From NCBI GenBank assembly GCA_951799445.1, contig OX637291.1, positions 12,278,501 to 12,342,500 on the forward strand: a stretch of 64,000 bases of DNA. Direction: 5' to 3'. Origin of the DNA: Pseudisothecium myosuroides. Taxonomy: Eukaryota; Streptophyta; Bryopsida; Hypnales; Lembophyllaceae. Below, piece by piece: positions 30,944 to 42,924 of the stretch. A program made the translations under genes and the position numbers. How positions within the stretch are numbered: position 1 is the stretch's first letter; each line of letters starts with the position of its first letter. The notes beneath the pieces are model-generated. The model did not search any database. It was given only the letters and a program-made list of their open reading frames with translations, and was not told the DNA's origin.

Positions 30944-33697
30944 TAAACCATACACAATGTATTATTAGATGGAGGTTCTGGAGTAAACATTATTACCGAA
31001 GAACTCTGTCGGAAATTGGGATACCGAAAACTAGAACCAACCCCATTTACTATTAAAATGGCAAACCAACGAAAGGTGACACCATTAGGAATCATACGAG
31101 ATCTCCAAATTGAAATAGGAGGTTTCCGATATAACATCACAGCTACAGTGATGAAGATGGAGTCCAAATCTGGTAGTTATACCATGTTGCTTGGCAGACC
31201 TTGGCTTAAACAAGCAAATACAAGGCAAGATTGGGCAAAGGATACCATTACATTGGTATATAAAACAAAAGAGAAGAACATCAGCACTAGGCGGATCCCA
31301 TGTCCACCACCTTCAAAAAGACCAATTCAAATTGAAAGCTATGACTGGGAAGGGGGATTAACAGATAAGGAAGAGCAAATAGTGTACCAAGCCGTACCAT
31401 CACTCCAACCTATTGCAGACATCGAGCTTACCGGGCTCAAAGAAATGTTCTCTTATAAATGTCAAGTGGTTGAACCAGAATTACTATCCACGGCAAATCC
31501 ACTCTCAAAAATAGGAAAAAAAAAGAGGCCAAAAGATGACAAAGTAACAAATACATCCCTCAAATACCCAGCCCATTTCTATGACCAAAAGGAAGACACG
31601 TTCACTGTTGATGATACTCCAGCATCGGTATCAGTTCAAGGCAAAGACATTGCCAAGTGGACTATAGAGGATAAAGACCAAGTACGGGAAGTTAACTTAG
31701 GTCCGGCAAAAAAACCTCATAATGTACGTATCTGCAAGAATCTTGAATTAGAATTCAAGAAAGAACTTGTGGAACTCCTACAAGAATTCAAAGATGTCTT
31801 TGCATGGAGTTATGAAGACCTTAAGGGAATACCAACACATGTATGTGAACATCGCATTGAGCTCACGCCTAATGCATATCCAGTAAGACAAGCCATGTAT
31901 CGGATGAATCCAAAATATGCAGCCAAAGTCAAAGAGAAAATTGATAAGTTGCTAAAAGTAGGATTCATTTACCCAGTCAAGGAAACTGAATGGTTATCAC
32001 CTATTGTGATAGTCCCAAAGAAAAATGGAAAACTTCGCGTATGCGTTGATTACCGAAAATTGAACAGGGTCACAAAAATGGATCCATTTCCACTACCGTT
32101 CACTGACCAAGTATTGGAAGCAGTGGCGGGACATGAAATGTACTCCACGCTTGACGGGTTCAGCGGATACAACCAAATCCTCATGGCCATACAAGATCAA
32201 CTCAAGATTTGCTTCATTACAGAGTGGGGACCATTTGCCTACCGCGTAATGCCATTTGGATTAAAATGTGCTCCAACAACTTTTCAAAGAGCAATCATGC
32301 AAGCATTTGCTGAATTTCTAAATGTATTCATACAAGTTTTCCTAGATGACTTTACTGTGTACGGCAATAAAGCTATGCACCTGGAACATCTCCGAAAGTG
32401 TTTAGGAAGGTGTCGCAAAACTAGAATTAGTCTAAATCTAGAAAAGTGCATGTTTGCAGTAAGCTCAAGTACATTACTTGGACATATCATCTGCAAAGAA
32501 GGAATACTCGTAGATCCTGGAAAGATTAAAGCCATTCAAACGCTTTCACCACCCACTAACATGAAGAGTGTACGTCAGTTTCTGGGATCAGCTAGTTACC
32601 ATCGAAGATTCATTAAGGATTTTGCAAGAATCACACAGCCTTTGAGCAACCTCACCAAGTCAACTGTCAAGTTTCTTTGGGATAAAAAGTGTCAAGAAGC
32701 ATTTGAACTGATTAAAAGAAAATTAACCGAGACTCCAATCTTAAGGACTCCTGACTGGGACAAAGAGTTTCATGTGCATTGCAATGCATCCAACGAGGCC
32801 ATTGGTAGTGTTTTGGCACAAAACATTGATGGAAAAGCCGATTCACCCATATTCTACGCAAGTCGGTTACTCAACAAAGCTGAAAGGAACTATTCAACAA
32901 CAGAACGGGAGGCTCTAGCCATGATTTACTCATTACATAAGTTCCGTCATTATTTATTGGCTAACCATTTTGTATTCTATGTGGACCATGAGGCCCTACT
33001 ACACCTAGTCAATAGAACCATCGTATCTGGAAGAATAGCTCAATGGATGCTGCTACTCCAAGAGTACGATTTTGAAATCGTACATAAGCCAGGTAGACAA
33101 CATATGGTAGTTGACCATCTTTCAAGGATCAGCAATGGTGAAGAAGCTATGGGAATACCATATTCATTCCCAGATGCAAGCTTGTTCATGGTACAAGTTA
33201 CACCCCAACAAGATGAAATTTTTCCATTTTATGATTGGAGAAGACCAATAATTGATTATCTTCGAACTAGAAGAATACCAATGGATATACCTCTAAACAT
33301 ACGTCGTCACATAGCAATACGTAGTCGACCGTATCATTTAGATGAAATGGGAAGATTGGTAAAAATGTGTTCAAATTCCTTGCCCAAAATCTGTGTAGCA
33401 GGACCAATAACCAGGGCCATTATTGCAGAAGCCCATGGGGGTCTAGTTGGAGGACATTTCTCCTCCACTATAACATTACATAAAGTTTTAACAGCTTTGT
33501 ACTGGTGGCCTGATTTACGAAAAGATGTACACAACTATTGCAAAAGTGTGACATCTGCCAAAGAAATAGTAGTAAACCCGGAAAAGGGAAAAATCCCTTA
33601 CACCCCGTTTTACCACTTGAGATTTTTCAGAGGTGAGGAATTGACTTTATTGGGCCAATACACCCACCAACAACAACCACAGCTAACAAATATATAA
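30944..33697 (+). pseudogene. pol: Ty3 pol: protease, reverse transcriptase, RNase H, start of integrase
   Basis: The protease has LLDGGSGVNII (DGGSG instead of the common DTG/DSG, as in some plant Ty3 elements) at 30962. Reverse transcriptase runs from about 31850, with a SPIVIVPKKNGKLRVCVDYRKLN segment (given in part), MYSTLDGFSGY and the catalytic box VFLDDF at about 32338. RNase H starts at about 32770; its first catalytic aspartate (DAS) reads Asn (NAS, AAT at 32783). The integrase zinc-binding region begins with HGGLVGGHF near 33432. A one-base frameshift near 33545 disturbs the CxxC of the zinc-binding region, so the frame to 33697 is out of phase at its end. Confidence 0.92.
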
Positions 33698-35139
33698 TCA
33701 CATCAACTGATTATACCTCCAAATGGGTGGAAGCTCGAGCATTGAAAGACAATACTTCCCAATCAACAGCTAAATTTTTATATGAAGAAATAATAACTCG
33801 CTATGGATGTCCATTGGAAATAATCAGCGATCAAGGTATCCATTTTCTCAACACAACGATCCAACTTCTTACTACGGAGTTCATGATTCAGCATCGGAAA
33901 TCAACACCCTATTACCCCCAAGGTAATGGACAGGCAGAGTCGACAAATAAAGTATTAAAAGCTATACTCACAAAATAGTAAATGCTAATCAAACAAATTG
34001 GGATCAAAAGTTATTCTCTGCACTATGGGCATACCGAACAGCATACAAAGTAACTACTTGCCATACGCCCTTCTTACTAGTATATGGAATAGAGGCATTA
34101 CTTCCCATCAAGTACTTAGAAAGTAGAGACTCAACCACAAGGACATCAAAGGATTTTATCAGTATATGCAATGTTGGCACACCGAATGCAACAACTAGAA
34201 TAAATGGATTTAAGACGAATTGAGGGTGAAAATTACATAACTAAAATACAATTAATGAAGAAGTCTTGTCATGACAAATCCAACCACTTAAATCAAAGAA
34301 ACCAACAAATACCTCACAACACATACGAGATTGGGGAATGTTCAAATTCCCAATTTCCGAAAAATATGCCCAACAATGAAAGATTCAGTAATGTTACGCC
34401 ATATGTATTAGATTCAACAAAAAGCTATCAAATAGGACAAAATGTCCTATGGTTAAAACCTACTATTAAGAAGAAAAGAGGAAAATTTGTAAATAAATGG
34501 TTCGGGCCTTACAAAATAAAAACTATCTATTTTAATGGAACAATAGACTTATATGAGACTACAGGATTGACCGTTCGGGTAAATGTCAATAAATTACGAC
34601 CCTATATCATGGAAGAAGGAATGACCGATCCGATTTCCAATGTTTTTCTATATATGATCCAAGACAATAAAAGTAAAAGCCCAACCAATCAAACAAGGAC
34701 AAATACAAAAGATGATATAAAAGGAAATATGGAAGAATCAAATAAGAAACCACTAGGAGAACGAAAATGTTGCACATATTGTCATACTGCATATAAGAGA
34801 CAAACATGTCTAAAGAACAACAATACAAATCCTAAAACATCACCAACCACACAACAACTTGGAAAAATATTACAACAAATTTTTACGGTGGAAGATATCA
34901 ACCAATACCCAAAAGGTCAAAAAGTATTATGGTTAAACATTATGGAAAATGAAACCAAAGATGAATGGATAGGACCCGCCACCATCAAAACAATCTATCC
35001 TAATGGAATGATAAAATTAGTAAATTCCAACAAGCAAGAAATTTGTATGCCAATTAAAAGACTAAGACATTATATTGAAAAACCAAATATTAAAGTACTC
35101 TATGCACAACCTACAGTACAAATTGAAAAAAATTCATAA
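33546..35139 (+). pseudogene. pol: Ty3 integrase core and C-terminal domains, with a duplicated GPY-like module
   Basis: After the frameshift, one frame reads the CDICQ half of the zinc-binding motif, a TGA where Trp is expected, GIDFIGP, then the catalytic D (STDYTSKWVEA), the second D (SDQGIHF) and the E (GNGQAESTNK). So the DDE triad is complete. Another one-base shift near 33975 precedes the frame with LWAYRTAYK. The tail (34204-35139) has two related modules: VLWLKP..WFGPYKIKTIYFNG..VNKLRPY at 34444-34600 and VLWLN..EWIGPATIKTIYPNG..IKRLRHY at 34925-35075. This GPY/F-type domain normally occurs once at the integrase C-terminus. Confidence 0.8.
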
Positions 35140-38100
35140 GAAAAAGGATAAAATAAATGAAACCACTCAAAAAAGGGCACAAATTAAAAATAAAGATCTA
35201 ACTATTACTTATTCGCACAAAGATTTACTACCATCTTATGGAATGAGACAAGAAGGTGTAAAATAGAACAATGGGGTTATATTACTCTATCCAAGATCAC
35301 ATGTGAATAGAGACAAAATATTTCAAGACCTCATCAATGTGAAACCTATTATACACTTTCAAGACAAATGGGAAGTTACAACAACTTCCACAAGGGAGTT
35401 ATTCTACTTGAAGGAGAAATTATTTGAAGTTTCTCCTTTTCATCACTTTCAATTTTCAGTATTTGCCATTATACATACCAATTATATTGAACTACAATTT
35501 AAGAGTGAGACAGGAAACATGGAGGACATTGAATTCATTTTCCAAACTGTGGTAATGCCAAAAGATGGCTTTAATCTGATAGAGACAGATATCCTAAATA
35601 ATATAGGCTTGTTAAATTTTGCTACTCAAGTAGAATGGGAAGGAAAAATCAACAAAAAAGTAGTACAAGAAGTGCTATTAAACTTACAAATAGAAGCAAA
35701 AACAACAATCTTCAAAGGACAAAATTATGAAATAATCCCACAAAACTTTAGAAACATATTTACTAACATTTTTCACCTTAAACCTGTTCCCTCCATGCCA
35801 ACAAAAACATGTGCTAACCAATTACTCATTACAAAATCCTCTACTAGCAAAGCAACTGTTGTTACATCAGCCATGTGCAAATCTAAGGAAACCAAAACAA
35901 TCCTAAAATTTCTAGGATCAGCCTTCAGTCTCAAACAAAGGACAGGAGAAGTTCCTTGTACAATAGTCCAATTCATTCAACAAGCAATGGAAGGAAAGTC
36001 AGTAGATTGGACTGAAATTTTCAAAATCCATTTCCATCATGAATTACAGAGGATAAAATTAGAACTATAAGGTCCAAAACCTGTCGTAATTCACATAAGA
36101 TTAGGAATACATATTAATCTCTTATTTTCAAAAACAAGCACCATGTTTCTAAACAATCAAATTTATGTAACTCCTAACTTAGGGAAAAGACAGCTACTTT
36201 CTCCATTATTTGAAACAACATTAAAGGCTATTAAGAAAGCTAAATTTATCAAAAATTTGATTCCACCACTTGAGCTTCCAAAAATATTGGCTGGTTCTGT
36301 AGGAGTACAAGAGATACTTGTAGCAACAGTTTTTCACTTAGAAACCTCTAATGATAGTATGGAAACTGATGAAACAAATACACAGATATTTCAAGAAGAA
36401 GAGGAAATTGCCAATTCTAACACTAAGAACAAGAAGAGGCACTATTGGCAGGACAAGAAGACATAGGAAAATAACTTCGCAACAGCCTCAACAAAATCAG
36501 CAAACATGACACAGCTCATAGTGGCAACCAAAAGAATAGACAGACAAAAACCACACTCAACAACAACAGAAGAATGGGCACAGAAACATACACAAAGCAA
36601 GCACAAAGAGGACAACAATAAAGACACTCACATCAAAAATGGAGAAAAGAAACAAGATCTTGCATTAGAAAGCAAGACATCAAAAGCACTCAAAGGTAAG
36701 CAAATACAAACAACCTGCATAAATAATGACAAAACAACAAAGAAAGCTTACCAGCAGCAGAAGATCAAAGGAGTCGTAAACCCACACAACGCAGCAAATG
36801 AAATCTGCCACCAAGAAGACCACAATGGCAACAAGACCAAGGAGGGAATCAACGATGAAGAAGATGTACCAGTACTCGCTGTCAAGAACGATGCAAAAGA
36901 AATTGACTCCGTCAGAGACAACGCTACACCTTCGACTGCTGCGACGGTGACTCCGACTACTGCTGCGAAGGCGACTCTGACTACCGCAACGACTGCTGCT
37001 ACGACCCCTACACCAACTCCCAGTCCAACTGCACAAAGAAGACAAGCCGCGATAAGAGCTGACAAGAGGAACCGGGTAGACCACAACAGAGGAAAGACCA
37101 CGGACAACCACGAGGACATCAGGAACAAGCACGAAGCAAGGAAGGGAAGGAAAAACACCACAATTAAAGAACAAAGGACAAGGACAGCTAATGTTAGAGG
37201 CCCAACAGATGGAAAAAATGAAGAAACGACACAACACAACGACTCAGATAGACGAGAGGAAGATAACGTACCAGCGATTACGGGAGACAGAGATCCCATC
37301 GGAGACGACGCATTGCCTACTGCTGAGGCTACAACTACGACACAATCTACTCTGAATACCCCCAAAACTGCAAGTGTTGGTCGTGGTGGAGAAAAGAAAG
37401 CAGTGCCAACAACTGCGAAATACAAAGGCAACGAAAAACACACAAACAACAAAAACCCTAAAATAGAGGAGCACCAACGTCACAACAACCGAAGTAGAAA
37501 GGAAAAAGCACAAATTGACGTTGCATCAGAGGAGGTAAATGACGGTGATAAAACTAATAGGAACAGTAAGTGGAACACCGATCGAAACATGGAGGAAGAA
37601 ACTAAGATAATCCAGCTCGATGATCAGTCACACGAGGGAGACGACGAAGAAGACGTCGACGGCGGCGATCACGAGTAGCAAAACAGCCGACGAGCAGCTA
37701 CGAAGGAGGACCTGACAGCAGCAGCCACTTCGACGAAGGCAAGAGCACGGGCAATGACCAGGGGTGAAGGTGTGACGGCCGTGGCGAGGACGTGGCAGGC
37801 AGGCGCGCCAACAAAACTGGAAGCAACAATTGTAGCGGCGAAGGTTTTGGCGAAGGCAGAGGCAGCCAGGCGGAGAGCAGCTACGGCGGAGGCACGACTT
37901 TCACGAGCGGCAGAAGGAGAAGCAGAGAAGCTGGCGATGCACGAGAAGAAGGCAAATTTCATTATAACGCCGGGAGAGAAGCAAGAGACGTTGAAAGACA
38001 AGCCGCGGCAACCAAGAGAGACAAAGCACGGCAGCGATGAAGAGGAGCCAACCAACGCTGCAACAACTGAGAGAGGGCAATACGAAGACGACGACAGAGA

Positions 38101-38542
38101 CACCACGAGAAAAGCAAGAGGAACATCAGAGGCCACCACCGAGACACCAAGGGCGGCGCGACAAACACCAGACACGACAGGAGAGAGCCCGAGCATGAAG
38201 GAAGCCAACGGTAAGGAAATTCAAAAACTAAAGTACTCAAACCCTAATACCAAGACTACGAAAGAAGGGATTAAATGAAAAGATCATCAGACCAGGAGGA
38301 CAAAAGAAAAAGATATACTTATAATTAGCGAAATTCGAGGGGCAGACCAATCATGGAAAGAAATACCGGAATTTCTTCAACAAAAGACTCCTCAAAAATA
38401 CATCAAACATAATGCAATTCATATCAAAGAGCAAGAATTTAAAATTAATCCAAACTTGGACTTATATGAAGAAAACAAACAATTAAAATTAGAGATAAAA
38501 AGACTGAAAATGGCTCTTTGTGAAGATCCAATTCGGAAATGA
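35075..38542 (+). pseudogene. Post-pol ORF (ORF3) of the Ty3 element, function unknown
   Basis: One frame is open from about 35075 to 38542 apart from five stop codons (35264, 36068, 36464, 37676, 38276), about 1,150 codons in all. It overlaps the end of integrase and ends in an ATGA overlap with ORF4. The first third (35.3-36.4 kb) looks globular, with alternating hydrophobic segments. The middle (36.5-38.2 kb) is very rich in Lys, Arg, Glu, Thr and Ala (disordered, basic then acidic). The end is predicted helical and coiled-coil-like (LYEENKQLKLEIKRLKMAL). No signal peptide or membrane segment is seen on the coding strand, so an envelope gene is unlikely. No family is recognised. Confidence 0.6.
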
Positions 38543-39246
38543 AAACAAAAATCTTTAAAGATATACTATACAATATACGAAGTTATGCTTATCCACCGAT
38601 ATCTTTAAAACAACACTATGAAATTACCAGTAAATTATTTTTGGGAATGGATGGTTTATTTTATCTCCCATACAAAACTCTTATCAATTGACAGGAATTT
38701 CAAAGCATTTGGTTAAAAGCAAGTTCTGAGTTAAAAGAGTTAATAGTATTTATGTGGCATATTGGAGATCTTTAAATCGAAAAAGGAGTGGTAGAGACAT
38801 ATATAGCATCCCCGGTATGTTACGTTATTCGTAACATCACTCGTTCTTATCAAATGATTGTAAGTCATCATAAAATTTTCTTTGCAAATGACTCATTAAT
38901 GAAACCATTAAAACCACATGAGAGAAATGATGAGACAAATATACAAACAATATCTCGATTTCTATTCAAAAATCAATCTATATTTCAAAAGGCACTCAAT
39001 GAGTTAAAAGAATTTGATAAAGCATTCTATCATAAAATTAAAGATACATGGTTTGACTTTTTACCAAAGCGATATCCAAATTTTCCAATGACCTTAAGGA
39101 AAATTGATTTTATAAAAGGCTTTGAACATATGTACAACAATACAAAAGCTCAAATTTCCACATATAAGGAATTCGACTTTACGGCCACTTATCCCAACCT
39201 CAACATACCCCATCTTGATCCACGTAATTTTAGAATTTATTCATAA
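38539..39246 (+). pseudogene. Post-pol ORF4 of the Ty3 element, function unknown
   Basis: The ATG at 38539 overlaps the ORF3 stop as ATGA. The frame runs 235 codons to TAA at 39244, broken by TGA at 38689 (expected Trp) and TAA at 38773. It is rich in Lys, Phe, Ile and Tyr, with a charged helix (FQKALNELKEFDKAFYHKIKD). No domain is recognised. It ends about 25 bases before the polypurine tract, so it belongs to the retrotransposon and is not a later insertion. Confidence 0.55.
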
Positions 39247-39270
39247 ATCATGAGGACATGATTTTTTTTA

Positions 39271-39285
39271 CCGGAGGGGGATAAA
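39271..39285 (+). promoter_or_regulatory. Polypurine tract of the Ty3 element
   Basis: GGAGGGGGATAAA directly precedes the TGTTAACCC start of the 3' LTR, the expected place for plus-strand DNA priming. Confidence 0.8.
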
Positions 39286-40248
39286 TGTTAACCCACTATG
39301 TTATCCTTTAAAGAAATTATTAATTGGCTTACTTTAGATTCCTTAAAATAAGTATTGATATTTTAGGAATCTCAAGATAATTAGATCAGAGGATAAAGTA
39401 TGCTAGACTACAGGGAACAAAATGATTCACATGTATAAAAATATAAAAATACAAAAGTTATTAATTTGTAAAAATGACAAAATTGTCTCAATTCCTGTAT
39501 TTTTGAGCACTTTCCATAATTAATTAAAATTGGTAAAACATGAAGAATTGGATTTAAGAATGAAGAATCTTAAAGTATATACTTCAGACTATAAGATGGA
39601 AAGATTAATAATGAGGAAAAATATCTTAATTCACAAGTTATTAATTTTACAAAAGACCACTTCAGCACAGACAAGGAAGACCAAAGCGGCAATACAACTT
39701 ACTTAGTACATAGAGTTACTAGGCTAATTGTAGGAAAGAATTAGTTAGGAAAAGGTAGTTAGGAAAATTATAGTAGGAATAGTCTTAGACCTATTACCAA
39801 AGGCAAAACGGTTAGGGTTTTTCCTTAGTTCTCCTGTGACCGCGGGAAACTATATAAAGGGAATTTTTTCCATTGTATAGATATCTTATTTAACATCAAC
39901 AAAGACTTTCCAAAAGATCAACAATACAAGAAAGACTTTCCAAAGACCAACTTTCAAGCAATACAACAAATAAAAGACAAAAAGACATAAAAGACTTACA
40001 ACAAAGACAAAGAGCTTAAAGAGAAAACAAGTCCAAAGAAATAAGAGATTCAAGACCAATTGAAGAATTGAAAATAATAATAAAAGATCTTGTCTCACAA
40101 AGTCAAGCAAAGACTTAAAACGCTTAAAGAAATTAAAGATCAACATTGACTCCTAGTTCATTACAAATTGGAAAATACATAGAATTAGATTAATGTAATT
40201 CTATTGCATGGAATAAAAATTACATGAAGTGAAAAAGTGTGTTTCACA
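39286..40248 (+). repeat. 3' LTR of the Ty3 retrotransposon
   Basis: It starts TGTTAACCCACTATG after the polypurine tract. It contains a TATA box (CTATATAAAGG at about 39849) with a likely transcription start about 30 bases on, followed by an A-rich R/U5 region with AAAGACTTTCCAAA repeats at 39901-39955. The end near TTTCACA at 40248 is estimated, since the 5' LTR is not available for comparison. Confidence 0.7.
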
Positions 40249-40919
40249 ATCTCATTTAAAAAAATAGAATGTTCAAGTTCAAATCAACGGCGTTGATAAA
40301 CAATGAAATTGTCGATCTCAATGTGGGCGATTACAGATTAGGGTTCACACACAAGGTGTAAGAGAACTTCTGTTTAGTTTGATCAATGGTGTCTTCCTCT
40401 CTTCTCGATATGTGGGCTGATTCACAAGGTGCCTGATTGCTGCATTGAAAATGTCTAGCATAGAAAATTGCAGGCTGGAACGTTCTCTTTAGTTTTGCTT
40501 ATGAGAATAATCGAGAATTTTTAGAACTAAGTTTTATCCAATAGTATCCTTACTGTAAGAGAATTTGTGAGTGACTAAGGCTTTTCATTTGTGATGATTG
40601 CTTTAAAAAATATTCCATTAAAATATTGATCAGTGTGAACTTGGAGAAAACTTGAAGGAGAAAGTTCTTTGAAGCACCTCTACATGATCTTCAATGTTGG
40701 TGTAAGTTGCATCCCAAAATTTGAGAAAGAATTTGTCCAATTGAGAAGAATTTGCGAAGAGAGACACATTTGTTGAAATCAGCATACTTGAATACATTTG
40801 TTGTCGGATCCCAAGTAAGAAAATTCTCTACTCCTGTAGGAAAGCTTCGGGTTTCCTGAGTCTCACTTATTTGAATTCAGCTGTTTTGGGGCTTTTGAAT
40901 GATGACTGAACACTGCTTG
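40249..40919 (+). other. Noncoding flank between the Ty3 LTR and the solo LTR
   Basis: No gene or repeat border recognised. Confidence 0.35.
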
Positions 40920-40924
40920 ACACC

Positions 40925-42724
40925 TGTGGGAACCTAGAAAACAAGATTCTAGTTATTTAAGATAGAATTAGAAGTAAGGAATCCATTCTTAGTAAATTTC
41001 TTTGATTTTGTGGGTCAGAAGTAGAAGAATTAGTAAAATTATCTATTAGCAAAACATAGGATTTCTTAGTAAGATAAAAGGGTTAAGGAAGAAAATTTAT
41101 TTTCTGTCCTAAACCGAAAACCGGAATCAAGAGGAGCTGACACGTGTTACTAAAGTCTCATCAAGTGGAAGCGCCTCCAAAACGGCTGAAGAAGACTTAG
41201 CTGCAGTTGTTTTAGAAAAGGAAGTAGGTAGGCGGAGAAAACTAAAGTTCTTTTGATTTAGAAAGTTACTTGCAAGTTATTTTTTGTTAGGAGGAACCTA
41301 GACACCCGGATCTGGATTTGTCGGATCTGAGATTCACTTTTTGTGGGTGGGACCAGAAGTAGATAGGAAGTTTTTTTACGATAGACTTAGACTAGTAGGA
41401 CTATAGCCGAAGTTTTGGATAGGTAGAAAGCTATTAGCCAGCTGCTTTTTAGCTGCATGCACCTGGACTGGCAGTTTCCCGGTTTTTAGGATCTGAGATT
41501 CGCTTTTTGCGGATCGGCTGGGTTGGTAGGAAGTGAACTTAAATGGATAAGGAATGACGCGTGTCATTCTTTGGTCCTTTATTTTGGATTGTTGGGGACC
41601 TTTAGGGTTTCCCTTGGGTTGTTATTTAGAGGTTGGAAGTTAGTTTCAACTCCGGGCGTTTTCATATTCTTGTTTTTCCTATTCAATTTCTGCAAAGAAA
41701 GCTTGGATTTCAACTCCATGAGTACTGGTCTGAAAAGTCTTGGTCTTGTGTTGAGGGGTTAGGCGGTGTTTTGATCATTGCTAGTTCAGGTAGTTTGGTA
41801 GTGAAGATTTGAGGAGAGGAGTCGTCCCCGGATTCTATCCGGATCCGTGTCCGAGAGTATTGAGGATTGGTTCTGTAAACTTTGTGTACTCGGAGGAAAT
41901 TCTATTTGCTGATGTTTCTTGGGAGTCTTCTGAGCGAGATAGCCATTCCTAGGTTAGGTGAGTCCTTGAGAGGAAGGGCAAACGCTAGCTGACGTCTGAG
42001 AGGTCATGCTGTAACCAGAAGAGAGGAACTGGAAGGTTGGAGGAATCTACTAGTTAGCAAGGTACCACGTACTCCTCTTTGGATTGCGTCTGGATTGGTC
42101 TGTCATTGTAGTAACGTGGGGATTGTAGGGGTTTCTTGAGTGACTTGCTGGCGCGGATTAGTTTCCGGGTTAGTTGTGAGGAAGAACTTGTGTCCCATTC
42201 TTTTTCTGTCTTTTTATTATTTTCTTTTAGTGAAGTCTTCAGTCACTTTAATCATCTGGAGGGTAGGATTTACGCGTCCTTCTTTAATCTAAGAGCGGAC
42301 CCCTCCGTATACGAGGTTAAACTTCTACTACCTATTACTAAGGATACAGGGTACGGATCCGGATTTGGAAGAGGAACAGGATTATGACACTCTTTCCGAT
42401 TCTGCATCCGCACTACTGGGTGATAAGTTGTTAATCTGGATAGGGAGAGGTACAGGATAATGACACTCCTCTATGTCTGGTGAAGTAGTGTGAAATTGTA
42501 TGGGTTGGAAGAGAGAGTATTTTAGAAGTAAGGGTGTTTAAGAGGCAGTATCTGGGTTTCAGTTCCGGATTCCTGTTGTCTTGGGTTTTGGGTTTCCTAA
42601 TCCTAATCCAAATATATTGAGGAAACTACGGTAAAATCCTTTGGGAACGATACACGGGTCATCTTGGATGTTTTGTCAATTAAAACGCCTAAAGGTAGGA
42701 TTTGTGCTTCCTTGTGTTACGACA
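40925..42724 (+). mobile_element. Solo LTR, 1800 bp, with 5-bp target duplication
   Basis: It starts TGTGGGAACC and ends GTGTTACGACA (TG...CA, TGT/ACA). ACACC precedes it at 40920-40924 and follows it at 42725-42729. There is no internal retroelement domain and no second LTR, so this is a recombination-derived solo LTR. Two GGATCTGAGATTC(A/G)CTTTTTG words (41325 and 41488) and two TATGACACTC-like words (42383, 42457) are internal repeats. Confidence 0.7.
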
Positions 42725-42924
42725 ACACCTTGGGTGTTGATGTTGCGAAAATACTCTAATTTTTGTTGACAGAAGCCTCTATACAATCAATGGTTTTGCT
42801 TGTTTTCTCAGCTTGTCTTTGTTGTACGTGGACATGTTGGCTCTATGATTGTATTGGTGATAAATTTTGTAGCGACTAATGCTTGGGTGGACACAAGTGA
42901 GGAAAGGGCATCAAATAATAAAAG

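Larger units (their letters stand above)
364..40248 (+). mobile_element. Ty3-type LTR retrotransposon, 5' LTR not visible, split by a CACTA element
   Basis: The order is gag (from about 454), CCHC zinc knuckles (29.8 and 30.24 kb), aspartic protease (30.97 kb), reverse transcriptase and RNase H (31.8-33.1 kb), integrase (33.4-35.1 kb), two extra ORFs (35.1-39.2 kb), a polypurine tract and a 3' LTR. RT-RNase H-integrase order defines the Ty3 lineage. Bases 1292-29487 are a younger CACTA insertion and 29488-29490 the second target-site copy, so the retrotransposon itself is about 11.7 kb plus its missing 5' end. Gag and pol share one frame with no frameshift between them, so a single polyprotein is likely. 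Many in-frame stops and at least three single-base frameshifts show that it is dead. Confidence 0.9.

Noticed and set aside
36680..37513. Long hydrophobic minus-strand ORFs (up to 234 codons) that look like membrane proteins
   Set aside because: They are antisense to the charged Lys/Thr/Ala-rich ORF3 of the Ty3 element. Complement of that composition gives Val/Leu/Ser/Cys-rich frames by default, and no start context or family supports them.
35303..39246. Retroviral-type envelope gene after pol
   Set aside because: No signal peptide, membrane-spanning segment or cleavage motif is visible on the coding strand.
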